Source of the DNA: Rhodoferax sp.
GTDB taxonomy: Bacteria; Pseudomonadota; Gammaproteobacteria; Burkholderiales; Burkholderiaceae_C
DNA length: 64,000 nt
Reading direction: 5' to 3'
NCBI RefSeq assembly: GCF_012927445.1
Contig: NZ_JABBPD010000004.1
Coordinates: forward strand, 903,039 to 967,038
Below, one piece after another: positions 50,469 through 60,911 of this stretch. The notes beneath the pieces are model-generated. The model had not been told where the DNA came from. It did no database searches and was given only the letters and a program-made list of their open reading frames with translations. Each line of letters begins with the position of its first letter. Positions within the stretch are counted from its first letter, which is position 1. Both the position numbers and the translations under genes were made by a program.

Positions 50469-50635
50469 GCGGCAATTTCTCCAGTGGCGTTCAGGTGCGG
50501 TCTTGGCATGCTTGCGACTATACGCAGTGCCGGCGCTGCATCCGGTTACACGGCGTATAAATCGGGCGCTTGGCGGTGGCCGGTAAAATGTCGGGTTTCC
50601 CCCTCCACCGTAGAACTATTTCAAAGTTGGCACAG

Positions 50636-52723
50636 ATGTCTGATACAGAACAAGTTGAGCAAGTAGAACAAGAAGTCACGCAAGCGGTCGCAGCCGTCCC
50701 CGCCATCGGCGCCAGCCGCACGGACATGGCCAATGCCATCCGCGCCCTGGCGATGGACGCCGTGCAAGCCGCCAATTCGGGTCACCCCGGCGCGCCCATG
50801 GGCATGGCCGACATGGCCGTGGCGTTGTGGGGATCGCACCTCAAGCACAACCCGACCAACCCCCACTGGCTGGACCGCGACCGCTTCGTCCTCAGCAACG
50901 GCCATGCTTCCATGCTGCTGTACTCGGTGCTGCACCTGACCGGCTACAAGCTGCCGATGGCCGAACTGAAGAAATTCCGCCAGCTGCACAGCAAAACGCC
51001 CGGCCACCCGGAAGTGCACGTCACCCCCGGCGTGGAAACCACCACCGGCCCGCTCGGCCAGGGCCTGACCAACGCGGTCGGCATGGCACTGGCAGAAAAA
51101 CTGCTGGCCCAAGAATTCAACCGTGACGGCCATGACGTCGTCAACCACAACACCTTCACCTTCATGGGCGACGGTTGCCTGATGGAAGGCATCAGCCACG
51201 AAGCCGCCGCCCTGGCAGGCGCCTGGAAGCTGAACAAGCTGATTGCCCTGTACGACGACAACGGCATCTCGATTGACGGCCAGGTCGCACCCTGGTTCAT
51301 CGACAACACCGCGCTGCGTTTTGTGGCCTACGGCTGGAACGTGCTGGGCCCGATCGATGGCCACAATGCCGAGCTGGTCGCCAGCACCATCGCTGAAGCC
51401 AAAACCGGCGCCGACAAGCCGACCCTGATCATCTGCAAAACCGCCATTGGTCAAGGCAGCCCGAACCGCGCCAACACCGCCAAAGCGCACGGCGAACCGC
51501 TGGGCAATGAAGAAATCGCCCTCACCCGCGACGCGCTGGGCTGGCCGCACAAGCCATTCAGCGTGCCCAAAGAGGTGCTCGCCGCGTGGGACGCCAAAGC
51601 CGCTGGCGTTGCCGCCGAGGCCGTCTGGAACGACAAGTTTGCCGCCTACAAAGCCGCTTTCCCCGAGCTGGCCAAAGAGCTGCTGCGCCGCATGAAGGGC
51701 GACTTGCCGAAGAACTTCAACCAGGTCGCCGTCGACACCGCCGTGGCGGCCCACACCAAAGCCGACACCGTGGCCTCGCGCAAAGCGTCGCAACTGGCGC
51801 TCGAATCGTTCACCGCTGCCCTGCCCGAAATGCTCGGCGGCTCGGCCGACCTGACCGGCTCGAATCTGACCAACACCAAGTGCACCCCGAATCTGCGTTT
51901 TGACGCGGTGACCGGCGAAAGCAATGGCGGCCGCCACATCAATTACGGTGTGCGTGAGTTCGGTATGGCGGCCATCATGAATGGCGTGGCGCTGCACGGC
52001 GGCTACATTCCGTTTGGCGGCACCTTTTTGACCTTCAGCGACTACAGCCGCAACGCCATCCGCATGGCGGCGCTGATGAAGCTGCGCGTGGTGCATGTGT
52101 TCACCCACGACTCGATCGGTCTGGGCGAAGACGGCCCGACCCACCAGTCGATCGAGCACGCCGCCTCGCTGCGTTTGATCCCGAATCTGGACGTGTGGCG
52201 TCCGGGTGACACGGCTGAAACCGCGGTCGCCTGGGCCGTCGCCCTGCAGAACAAGAACAAGCCAACCGCCCTGCTCTTGAGCCGCCAGAACATCAACTAC
52301 GCGCCGAAATCCGGTTTGGGTGACATCAGCAAGGGTGCTTACGTGTTGGCCGAGCCCAGCGAAGTCGGCATGAAGAAAAAGACCCAGGCGGTCATCATCG
52401 CCACCGGTTCCGAAGTGCAGTTGGCGCTCAAGGCGCAAGAGATTCTGGCCACCCGCAAGATCGCGGTGCGCGTGGTCTCCATGCCGAGCACCACCACCTT
52501 TGACAAGCAAAGCGTCGAGTACAAGAGCAGCGTGCTGCCCGCCGGTGTGCCCCGCATTGCGGTCGAAATGGGTGTCACCGCCGGCTGGTGGAAATACGGC
52601 TGCGCGGCGGTTGTCGGCATCGACACCTACGGCGAGTCGGCCCCAGCGCCGGTCCTGTTCAAACTCTTCGGTTTCACGCCAGAAAATGTGGCGGACACCG
52701 TAGAACAAGCTTTGCGTAAGTAA
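50636..52723 (+). CDS. tkt: Transketolase
   Basis: A 695-residue TPP enzyme of the pentose phosphate pathway. It has the N-terminal AANSGHPGAPMGMADMA, the TPP motif GDGCLMEGISHEAA, the pyrimidine domain with NYGVREFGMAAIMNG and HDSIGLGEDGPTHQ, and a C-terminal domain. The ATG at 50636 is used because upstream sequence (LHRRTISKLAQ) is not family-like, although the ribosome site is weak. It begins an operon with gap, 33 bp later. Confidence 0.95.
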   Translation: MSDTEQVEQVEQEVTQAVAAVPAIGASRTDMANAIRALAMDAVQAANSGHPGAPMGMADMAVALWGSHLKHNPTNPHWLDRDRFVLSNGHASMLLYSVLHLTGYKLPMAELKKFRQLHSKTPGHPEVHVTPGVETTTGPLGQGLTNAVGMALAEKLLAQEFNRDGHDVVNHNTFTFMGDGCLMEGISHEAAALAGAWKLNKLIALYDDNGISIDGQVAPWFIDNTALRFVAYGWNVLGPIDGHNAELVASTIAEAKTGADKPTLIICKTAIGQGSPNRANTAKAHGEPLGNEEIALTRDALGWPHKPFSVPKEVLAAWDAKAAGVAAEAVWNDKFAAYKAAFPELAKELLRRMKGDLPKNFNQVAVDTAVAAHTKADTVASRKASQLALESFTAALPEMLGGSADLTGSNLTNTKCTPNLRFDAVTGESNGGRHINYGVREFGMAAIMNGVALHGGYIPFGGTFLTFSDYSRNAIRMAALMKLRVVHVFTHDSIGLGEDGPTHQSIEHAASLRLIPNLDVWRPGDTAETAVAWAVALQNKNKPTALLLSRQNINYAPKSGLGDISKGAYVLAEPSEVGMKKKTQAVIIATGSEVQLALKAQEILATRKIAVRVVSMPSTTTFDKQSVEYKSSVLPAGVPRIAVEMGVTAGWWKYGCAAVVGIDTYGESAPAPVLFKLFGFTPENVADTVEQALRK

Positions 52724-52741
52724 TCCGTTTTCAAGTTTTAA

Positions 52742-53755
<1,014 letters not shown>

Positions 53756-53775
53756 GCGCTTTCTTGCTCACCTGA

Positions 53776-53802
53776 AAAACGCGCCTTCGGGCGCGTTTTT
53801 TT
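53776..53802 (+). terminator. Rho-independent terminator after gap
   Basis: AACGCGCC and GGCGCGTT form an 8-bp stem with a stable TTCG tetraloop, followed by a run of seven T. It marks the left edge of the AT-richer island. Confidence 0.92.
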
Positions 53803-54095
53803 GTGGATGAGGGCTTCTTTAAATCCAATGCTGGCGTGGCTTCGGATCATTTTCAAATGCCCGTTTTAGACTGACAGGCAACATTCAGCGTTCCGAACTG
53901 CATCCACCAAACCCGACATTGGCTTTATTGGTGCGTTCTCAGAAAATGTCACAATCAATTCGACTGAAACCCCACATGTATATCCGTAACATCTGTCGCA
54001 CTTCCGACTTTGCAGAGTTGCAGTTATTCATGTGGACCGCGCCACTGGCTATAGTTGCCCGACAACTCAATCGTTTGGACATTCGCTAATCATTT
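53803..54095. other. AT-richer intergenic region at the left edge of the island
   Basis: About 290 bases with no open frame I can support. Base composition already shifts from the GC-rich neighbourhood. It probably holds the promoter of the three-gene island; the element TGGCTATAGTTG near 54040 contains a possible -10 (TATAGT). No direct repeat or attachment site was recognised. Confidence 0.4.
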
Positions 54096-54638
54096 ATGGA
54101 CGCTCCACAATTCATCGCCCGTCAACGTTTGCTGGCCGGGCTTGAAGAAAGCGATTCCCGACGACGAATAGGGCGGGCGGACAGGATAGAGTGGCTAGCA
54201 CTGCATGAGATCAGTACGTCGGCTGTTATTGGGAGAATCGAAGCCATGCAGTTACTCCGCGAAGCACGCGAAGTTTTCGTGGATGGACATTACGTCGCTA
54301 CGCTTCTGGTCGCTGTCGGATTCATCGAGCACACAGTAGTGGAAGAACTTCAACTACTCGGGCATGTAAATGGCAGCCCAACATTCAGTCAAGCAATCCT
54401 CATCGCGGCAGAAAAGAAGGTCTTCCCTTCTGACTGGCTTGCGCGCGCTAAGAAGTTGAACCTTCGCCGTAATCCGTTTGTACACATCAAGGATGCCAAA
54501 CATCAACATGCGCTTGGCGTGCGAATCCGAATGGAGGATCGACATCCAACCGCAATTCTTGAGTCTGACGCGAAGGACGTCATCGATCTCATGTACAACT
54601 TTTTCGTGGCAACGCTACGTGAAACACGCGTGCCTTAA
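54096..54638 (+). CDS. HEPN-motif protein of unknown function
   Basis: A 180-residue, mostly helical protein. Residues 125-130 are RNPFVH, an exact R-N-x3-H motif of the HEPN ribonuclease superfamily, preceded by helices (SAVIGRIEAMQLLREAREVF, VAVGFIEHTVVEEL) and followed by a C-terminal helix, as in HEPN folds. No signal peptide or membrane segment. It is the first gene of a same-strand set with an Mrr-like nuclease (31 bp downstream) and an XRE regulator. HEPN proteins in such settings are often toxins or defence effectors; that role is inferred. Some HEPN relatives are merely RNA- or nucleotide-binding. Confidence 0.6.
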   Translation: MDAPQFIARQRLLAGLEESDSRRRIGRADRIEWLALHEISTSAVIGRIEAMQLLREAREVFVDGHYVATLLVAVGFIEHTVVEELQLLGHVNGSPTFSQAILIAAEKKVFPSDWLARAKKLNLRRNPFVHIKDAKHQHALGVRIRMEDRHPTAILESDAKDVIDLMYNFFVATLRETRVP

Positions 54639-54669
54639 TAACTAGAAAGCAAGTCAATCAGGGGGATGA

Positions 54670-56463
54670 ATGGGAAACTTTCAGGCCAAATTTGAAGTCA
54701 CAACGCACGATTCTGGCAAGAAGACGTATGTCGGCGAGATGCGCCACGAGGGACTAGGCAAGCATCGAATCATTCGAGACACCAGCGAAAACGAAGAGTT
54801 TGTTCGACTATTGACCAAACTTCAATGGGCCGATTGGGAGCAGCGATTTGAGATTATTGAGCGAAAGAAGCTAGAGATTGATCGAAGGACTCCCCAAAAA
54901 TGGATGGCCTTTGACGAGGGGCAGCGCGATAAGGCCGACGCGATGACGCAGGACATTCAGAGTGATATCAAGCAGCTTGAAACTTTACTTGTCTCAGCTT
55001 TAGACGAGCCAACCATGATGGATTGGGAGGCGCTAAAGGCCAGGTATTTACCGTTCAGTGAAGATCCGCCAAAGCTCCCCGTACTTCCAACGGAGCCAAT
55101 GGCCCCCTCTTTGCCAGCGAAGCCAAGCCAAGACTCTTGGGAGTTTCAGCCATCCATTTCAATACTTGATAAGCTGATCTCATCTCGCCGTGATCAAAAG
55201 ATTGCAGAGTCAACGGTCAGATTCCAGGAGGCAGTTGCCCGATGGAAATCGGATGTAGATCGAATAACCGAAGCGCATGATGGCGCTCACTTGGCGTACA
55301 GGACGACTGTTCTGCGGATAAATAGCATTCATGCCGAATCGATCACAGAGTGGGAAGCCAGAAAAGCCGAATTTGAAAATAAGGAGCGGCTTCGCAACGC
55401 GGCGATTGATGCCAAGCAGGCGGCATATCTCGCATTGGAGCCGGCTGCCATAGTCGATCACTGTGATTTGGTACTGTATCAGTCGCGATATCCAGACTTG
55501 TGTCCGAAAGAGTGGGAACTGGATTACGACCCGTCATCAAAACAATTGATCGTTGATTACTTGTTACCAGCCCCAGACGACTTTCCGAGAAGCAAGGGAG
55601 TCAAATGGGTTGCCGCTCGCAACGTCCTTGAGGAGCAAAAGCTGACTGAGACGGCCAGGACAAAACTCTACGACGAAGTGGTGTACCAGATAATTCTGCG
55701 CACGGCACACGAAATTGTTAGCTCTGATGCTGCTGGTGCAATTCATGCGGTCGTGGTGAATGGAATTGTGAATTCTATTGATCGAGGTACAGGGAAGGAC
55801 GTGACAGCTTGCATTTTGTCTATGCGCGTGAATGCTGCCGAATTTAAAGAGATCAACCTTACCAAGGTTGATCCAAAGACATGTTTCAAGTCACTCAAGG
55901 GTGTCGGAAGCTCCAAGTTGCATGGTCTTTCACCGGTACCGCCGATCATGACTATTAGTAAGGATGATGCGCGATTTATTGCTGCCTATGGAGTTGCTGG
56001 TTCGCTAGACAGCGGAGTAAATTTAGCGGCGATGGGATGGGAGGATTTTGAACACTTGATCCGTGAGCTTTTTGAAAAAGAGTTCTCTTCAACGGGCGGT
56101 GAAGTTCGGGTGACTCAAGCCAGTCGGGACGGTGGTGTTGATGCCATCGCGTTTGATCCTGATCCGATTCGCGGGGGCAAGATCGTCATTCAAGCCAAAC
56201 GATACACAAATACAGTCGGCGTCAGCGCCGTTCGTGATCTGTACGGAACAGTGATGAATGAAGGTGCAACAAAAGGAGTATTGGTAACTACCTCAGACTA
56301 TGGACCAGACTCATACAGCTTTGCACAAGGTAAACCACTGGTCTTGTTGAATGGTGCAAACCTCTTGCACATGCTCGAAAAACACGGGCACAGCGCACGA
56401 ATTGACATTGGAGAAGCCAAGAAAATTAACGCTTATCAAGCATCGTTTGCTGCGAGCCTTTGA
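54670..56463 (+). CDS. Mrr-like restriction endonuclease protein with long N-terminal region
   Basis: A 597-residue protein. The last 147 residues (451-597) form an Mrr_cat PD-(D/E)xK nuclease domain: WEDFEHLIRELFEKEF, then DGGVDAIAFD with D491, then IVIQAKRYTN with Q508-x-K510, and GVLVTTSDYG. Residues of about 60-260 are charged, helical and probably coiled coil, with a proline-rich break near 135-150. The middle (about 265-430) is a conserved part beginning VLYQSRYPDLCPKEWELDY. It may bind modified or foreign DNA. GGGGGA precedes the start. Codon use is AT-richer than neighbours, suggesting transfer. Confidence 0.82.
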   Translation: MGNFQAKFEVTTHDSGKKTYVGEMRHEGLGKHRIIRDTSENEEFVRLLTKLQWADWEQRFEIIERKKLEIDRRTPQKWMAFDEGQRDKADAMTQDIQSDIKQLETLLVSALDEPTMMDWEALKARYLPFSEDPPKLPVLPTEPMAPSLPAKPSQDSWEFQPSISILDKLISSRRDQKIAESTVRFQEAVARWKSDVDRITEAHDGAHLAYRTTVLRINSIHAESITEWEARKAEFENKERLRNAAIDAKQAAYLALEPAAIVDHCDLVLYQSRYPDLCPKEWELDYDPSSKQLIVDYLLPAPDDFPRSKGVKWVAARNVLEEQKLTETARTKLYDEVVYQIILRTAHEIVSSDAAGAIHAVVVNGIVNSIDRGTGKDVTACILSMRVNAAEFKEINLTKVDPKTCFKSLKGVGSSKLHGLSPVPPIMTISKDDARFIAAYGVAGSLDSGVNLAAMGWEDFEHLIRELFEKEFSSTGGEVRVTQASRDGGVDAIAFDPDPIRGGKIVIQAKRYTNTVGVSAVRDLYGTVMNEGATKGVLVTTSDYGPDSYSFAQGKPLVLLNGANLLHMLEKHGHSARIDIGEAKKINAYQASFAASL

Positions 56464-56517
56464 TGGTGTAGCTAGTAGCTTCTACGCAAAAGTTAATTAT
56501 TAAAGGACATGATAAAG

Positions 56518-56907
56518 ATGGATGCTGAAAATTTGCCTACGGTAACCTTTGGCTATGCCTTAAATGCGGAGCGCAAGCGCTTAGGCATTACGCAAGGTCA
56601 ACTGGCAGAGCGGACCAACACAACTCAACAAAATGTGGCAGGGCTAGAGTCAGATAAATCGTTGCCGCGCCCTGAGTTATTTAGCAAGATAATCGAAGTT
56701 TTTGGCAGAGACTCAATCCTTGCCACATTGCCCTCCACACGTCGCATATTGATGATTGCGCCTGAAATCAATCACGTTAAATCGTCACAGGAATTACAGT
56801 TGAGACCTATTCAGCAGGCCGCACTCGATGCTTTGGCTACGGCTTTGACCGATGGTCGCGTGAGTGACGCTGAGTGCGTGAAACTGCTTTCGCAATTTGT
56901 TGTTTAA
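56518..56907 (+). CDS. XRE-family helix-turn-helix protein
   Basis: A 129-residue protein. An HTH_3 domain covers about residues 12-60 (GYALNAERKRLGITQGQLAE, TTQQNVAGLESDKSLPRPEL). The C-terminal 60 residues are an unrecognised helical tail. The ATG at 56518 is chosen because AAAGGA lies 10 bases ahead; the ATG at 56509 is only one base from that site. It is 54 bp after the nuclease gene and may repress the three-gene set. Confidence 0.78.
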   Translation: MDAENLPTVTFGYALNAERKRLGITQGQLAERTNTTQQNVAGLESDKSLPRPELFSKIIEVFGRDSILATLPSTRRILMIAPEINHVKSSQELQLRPIQQAALDALATALTDGRVSDAECVKLLSQFVV

Positions 56908-57183
56908 GAGACCGTTGATCTACGAATAACAGCAATGGAGCGTCGGTGGGGATGACTGGACTGGGGAAATCGATTTATATTCCGGAAGCATGGCGGCCGA
57001 CAGCTTCCGTTGCACTACAGACAGTTATTCTTAGCGCGGGAATCTTGGATATTCTTGGAAACACAAGGTTAGACGTTTCATCTTTTAGGCCACCAGCGTA
57101 GTAAAACCCGCTGATAACGGGCACTGACCATGATGTGGCCACCGAAAGAAGCCGACCCTGCAGCAGGCCTTGATATTTCGGTC
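56908..57183. other. Right edge of the island, no gene seen
   Basis: About 275 bases without a supported open frame. Composition returns to GC-rich near 57150. The stretch may contain remnants of older genes, but nothing was recognised. It separates the island from the convergent FabMG-like gene. Confidence 0.4.
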
Positions 57184-58500
57184 TCAGGCGTGGAGCTGTT
57201 TCAGTTGCCGGGCAATGATGTCATGGTTGAGCCATAACACCGGACCAGCCGGGGCAGAAGACTCGCGGAACATCAGGGGCCCGGTGGCTTCGATCACGAA
57301 GCTGCTCAGCAGATCGGTGATCAGGGCTTTGCTGTCCTTGTGCATCTTCAGAATTTCATCGGATGTGCCGATGGTCAAGCCCGCTTGGGCCGGGCTGTTG
57401 GGCATGGGCCAGGCGGCAAAATCACGGAAGTCCTGCATCACTTCACTGACCTGGAAATCGTGGACCTTCTGTAAAACATCTTCCAGTGTGATCCCGTCTG
57501 CCAGGATTTCACGGCAGGCCTGCCACTGCGCTTCGACCCAGGCACCACCCGCTTCCTTCTTCAGCGCGGTGAGGAGCAAGATCAGTGGCAGTTCGACGCC
57601 CGCGAAGATATCGGATGAGTTGGTTCGGATTTCCGGGCAGTTGTAGACCGTGGCCTTGATGTTATTGCGCCATGCCGCCTCAGCAATGCGCTCAAGTCGC
57701 ATCTTGGCCAGACCCTGGGTGTAGTTGGTGTAGGTTTGCCACTGGTACTGATCGTCAACGAGGACTTCCGTCCCGTGGTAACCATAGGCCGAGTAGCGAA
57801 CCTGGCCGCCCGAAGCTTCTACCCGCGTGCGGATAGCCGCACTTGCGTCAATGAGGTGCTGGAAGGTGTTAGCTGACACTTCATCGAAGTTCTGCAGAAT
57901 CAGCTTGCCCAGATCGCTCTCCAGCAGGACCTGGGACGACATGAAGCGGTCCCCGCGTCCTTTGTAGACACGGTTGGCAATGGCCAGGAACACCTTGGCC
58001 TTGGGAATGCCACCCGCCATCGTGTGGGCAAAAAAGATATTGCGACCCTCAGGGACCATGCCAGTCAGATGTGCCATCACTTCGGCCACCGAATCCTTGA
58101 AGCGCTGGATGCCGACTTCCCGGCATTTTTCGATATGCGCCCAGTCGAGCTTGTCGTCCATCCAGGTCTTGAGCGTCATGCTGCCGAGCAAATCGGTCGG
58201 TGTAGGCTCGCCCGCCGGTGCATCCAGATCAAAACCGGCCATCAGAGGCACGTTGATGATCTTTCCGCCCAGCCCAGCTTCCGCGACCGCCAGCTCCTCG
58301 TCGTTCAGAGGGCGCAACTTGTTGTTTTCGTCGCGCCGCCCCACCGTGATGCCGACGATCTGCATGCCCGCCTTGCGCGCTTCATTGACCAGACCGTTGG
58401 CGTAACCACGTCCAAAAAGTTCACCGAACAGCACGAACACATCGCCCTTGCGAAAGATATTTTGCTGAGGAAGTTGATGCAAAGAAGTACGATTTTTCAT
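57184..58500 (-). CDS. FabMG-like enoyl-ACP reductase family protein (tentative)
   Basis: A 438-residue protein. Near the N-terminus VFVLFGELFGRGYANGLVNE resembles a Rossmann nucleotide-binding turn (G-x3-GRG), followed by GMQIVGITVGRRDE. A central region contains NIFFAHTMAGGIPKAK and SAYGYHGTEVLV, and the C-terminal part is helical. My recollection is that such proteins are annotated as FabMG family, named after a metagenomic triclosan-tolerant enoyl-ACP reductase; I could not verify this. If correct it would reduce enoyl-ACP in fatty acid synthesis. Alternatively it is an uncharacterised NAD(P)-binding enzyme. Confidence 0.55.
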   Translation of the reverse strand: MKNRTSLHQLPQQNIFRKGDVFVLFGELFGRGYANGLVNEARKAGMQIVGITVGRRDENNKLRPLNDEELAVAEAGLGGKIINVPLMAGFDLDAPAGEPTPTDLLGSMTLKTWMDDKLDWAHIEKCREVGIQRFKDSVAEVMAHLTGMVPEGRNIFFAHTMAGGIPKAKVFLAIANRVYKGRGDRFMSSQVLLESDLGKLILQNFDEVSANTFQHLIDASAAIRTRVEASGGQVRYSAYGYHGTEVLVDDQYQWQTYTNYTQGLAKMRLERIAEAAWRNNIKATVYNCPEIRTNSSDIFAGVELPLILLLTALKKEAGGAWVEAQWQACREILADGITLEDVLQKVHDFQVSEVMQDFRDFAAWPMPNSPAQAGLTIGTSDEILKMHKDSKALITDLLSSFVIEATGPLMFRESSAPAGPVLWLNHDIIARQLKQLHA

Positions 58501-58592
58501 GTGGCCATTATCTCTTCAGAGATTGACCGGCTCTTCAACCGCTTTGCGCAGGCATGAATTAACGTCGGTCAGCCGCCGGCGGAAGACCCAGG

Positions 58593-58838
58593 CTAGGTAA
58601 TTTTGAAGACCGTCCGAATTGTTTTTGAGCCGGACTTTTCTTCGTAAACCGCCCATTGCTTGATGCCTTTGACAAGAACAAAGGTACTGATGTCTTTCAC
58701 CGAAGTTTTGGCCTTCAGCTTGGCCGTGACCCAGTCCTGAACGTGCGCAAAGGTGCGGCCTTGCTGGCCGGTTGGAACCAGCAATTCTTTCTCCCCCACT
58801 TTGCCCAAAGAGGTGACGACGAGTTCGGTTGCTGGCAT
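58593..58838 (-). CDS. Small conserved hypothetical protein
   Basis: An 81-residue protein (MPATELVVTSLGKVGEKELL...) with alternating beta-strand patterns and several lysines. GAGAG precedes the ATG. No cysteine motif, signal or membrane segment. It is 92 bp upstream of the FabMG-like gene on the same strand and divergent from ilvD. Family not recognised. Confidence 0.6.
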   Translation of the reverse strand: MPATELVVTSLGKVGEKELLVPTGQQGRTFAHVQDWVTAKLKAKTSVKDISTFVLVKGIKQWAVYEEKSGSKTIRTVFKIT

Positions 58839-59045
58839 TTTTTACTCTCGGTGGTGTTGGATGTGTTGCAAACGCGCTGTGGGGATCAACAGCGGATGCT
58901 GGATTATCCCTGTTGATCACCATGGCCAACCCTTTTGCCAAGCATGACGGTGGGACGATAATTGATGGTTCAGCGCAGCCCTTTGCCGCTGCGCAGACCG
59001 TGAATTTCATCTACCGCATTTAGCATCTACCAAGAGGGTTTATCC

Positions 59046-60881
59046 GTGCCTGTCTACCGCTCCAAAACCTCCACCGCCGGCCGCAACATGGCCGGTGCCC
59101 GCTCACTCTGGCGTGCCACCGGCATGCAGGACGGCGACTTCGACAAGCCGATCATTGCCGTGGTCAACTCCTTCACGCAGTTTGTGCCCGGTCACGTCCA
59201 CCTGAAGGACCTGGGCCAGTTGGTGGCGCGCGAAATTGAGTTGGCGGGCGGCGTGGCCAAGGAATTCAACACCATTGCCGTGGACGACGGCATCGCCATG
59301 GGCCACGACGGCATGCTGTACTCGCTGCCGAGCCGCGACATCATTGCCGACTCGGTCGAGTACATGGTCAACGCCCATTGCGCCGACGCCATGGTCTGCA
59401 TCTCCAACTGCGACAAGATCACTCCCGGCATGTTGATGGCCGCCATGCGCCTGAACATCCCGGTGGTGTTTGTCTCCGGCGGCCCGATGGAAGCCGGCAA
59501 AACCAAACTCGGCGTCATCAAGCTCGATTTGATCGACGCCATGGTGATGGCGGCCGACGACAAGGTGTCCGACGAGGAACTGGCCGAGGTCGAGCGCTCC
59601 GCCTGCCCGACCTGCGGCTCCTGCTCCGGCATGTTCACCGCCAACTCGATGAACTGCCTGACCGAAGCGCTGGGCTTGTCCCTGCCCGGCAACGGCACCG
59701 TGGTGGCCACCCACGCCGACCGCGAGCAGCTGTTCAAGCGCGCCGGCAGCCTGGCGGTGGAGCTGTGCAAGCGTTACTACGAACAGGACGACGAAACCGT
59801 GCTGCCGCGTTCCATCGGCTTCAAGGCCTTTGAGAACGCCATCACGCTCGACATCGCCATGGGCGGCTCCACCAACACCATCCTGCACATCCTGGCGATT
59901 GCGCAAGAGGCCGAGATCGACTTCACCCTGGCCGACATCGACCGCCTGTCACGCGTGGTGCCGCAGCTGTGCAAGGTCGCCCCCAACACGCCCAAATACC
60001 ACGTGGAAGACGTGCACCGCGCCGGTGGCATCATGGCCATCCTGGGTGAACTGGACCGCGCGGGCAAGCTGCACACCGATGTGCCCACCGTGCATGCGCC
60101 GACCCTGAAGGATGCGTTGGACCAGTGGGACATCATGCGCAACCCGTCGCCCGAGGTGCAAAAGTTCTACAAAGCCGGCCCGGCGGGCAAGCCCAGCCAG
60201 GTCGCTTTCAGCCAGGCCACGCGCTGGCCCAGCCTGGACACCGACCGCGCTGAAGGTTGCATCCGCTCCGGTGAGCACGCGTTCTCGCAAGAGGGTGGCC
60301 TGGCGGTGCTGGTGGGCAACATCGCGCTCAACGGCTGCGTGGTGAAAACCGCTGGCGTCGATGACGCGCTGATGGTGTTCGAAGGCCCGGCCCATGTGAC
60401 CGAGTCGCAGGACGAAGCCGTCGCCAACATTCTGGAAGACAAGGTCAAGGCCGGTGATGTGGTGATCGTGCGTTACGAAGGCCCCAAGGGCGGCCCCGGC
60501 ATGCAAGAGATGCTGTACCCGACGTCGTATATCAAGTCCAAGGGCTTGGGCAAGGCCTGCGCCCTGCTGACCGATGGTCGCTTCTCGGGCGGCACCTCCG
60601 GCCTGTCCATGGGCCACGTGTCGCCCGAAGCCGCAGCCGGTGGTGCGATTGGTCTGGTGCGCAACGGTGATCGCATCCGCATCGACATCCCCAACCGCAG
60701 CATCAACGTGCTGGTGTCGGATGAAGAGTTGGCCCGCCGCCGTGCCGAGCAAGACGCCAAGGGCTGGAAGCCTGCCGTGCCGCGCAAACGCAAGGTATCT
60801 GCCGCGCTCAAGGCCTATGCCATGCTGGTGATGTCGGCCGACAAGGGCGCCGTGCGCGACCTGTCGCTACTGCCAGACTGA
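59046..60881 (+). CDS. ilvD: Dihydroxy-acid dehydratase
   Basis: A 611-residue Fe-S dehydratase of valine, isoleucine and pantothenate synthesis. Cluster and active-site motifs: [32 protein letters not shown] and the late [19 protein letters not shown]. The start is GTG at 59046: the protein begins (V/M)[19 protein letters not shown], which aligns with E. coli MPKYRS, and AGAGGG lies ahead. Length is normal. Confidence 0.96.
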   Translation: MPVYRSKTSTAGRNMAGARSLWRATGMQDGDFDKPIIAVVNSFTQFVPGHVHLKDLGQLVAREIELAGGVAKEFNTIAVDDGIAMGHDGMLYSLPSRDIIADSVEYMVNAHCADAMVCISNCDKITPGMLMAAMRLNIPVVFVSGGPMEAGKTKLGVIKLDLIDAMVMAADDKVSDEELAEVERSACPTCGSCSGMFTANSMNCLTEALGLSLPGNGTVVATHADREQLFKRAGSLAVELCKRYYEQDDETVLPRSIGFKAFENAITLDIAMGGSTNTILHILAIAQEAEIDFTLADIDRLSRVVPQLCKVAPNTPKYHVEDVHRAGGIMAILGELDRAGKLHTDVPTVHAPTLKDALDQWDIMRNPSPEVQKFYKAGPAGKPSQVAFSQATRWPSLDTDRAEGCIRSGEHAFSQEGGLAVLVGNIALNGCVVKTAGVDDALMVFEGPAHVTESQDEAVANILEDKVKAGDVVIVRYEGPKGGPGMQEMLYPTSYIKSKGLGKACALLTDGRFSGGTSGLSMGHVSPEAAAGGAIGLVRNGDRIRIDIPNRSINVLVSDEELARRRAEQDAKGWKPAVPRKRKVSAALKAYAMLVMSADKGAVRDLSLLPD

Positions 60882-60911
60882 TCCTTCGTTTTATTTTTTC
60901 ACTGGCGCCCC

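Noticed and set aside
53756..54095. tRNA or attachment site at the left edge of the AT-richer island
   Set aside because: No tRNA cloverleaf or repeated attachment core was found at either island edge, so integration by a tyrosine recombinase is not supported.
56908..57183. Transposase remnant at the right edge of the island
   Set aside because: No transposase-like peptide or inverted terminal repeat could be identified on either strand.
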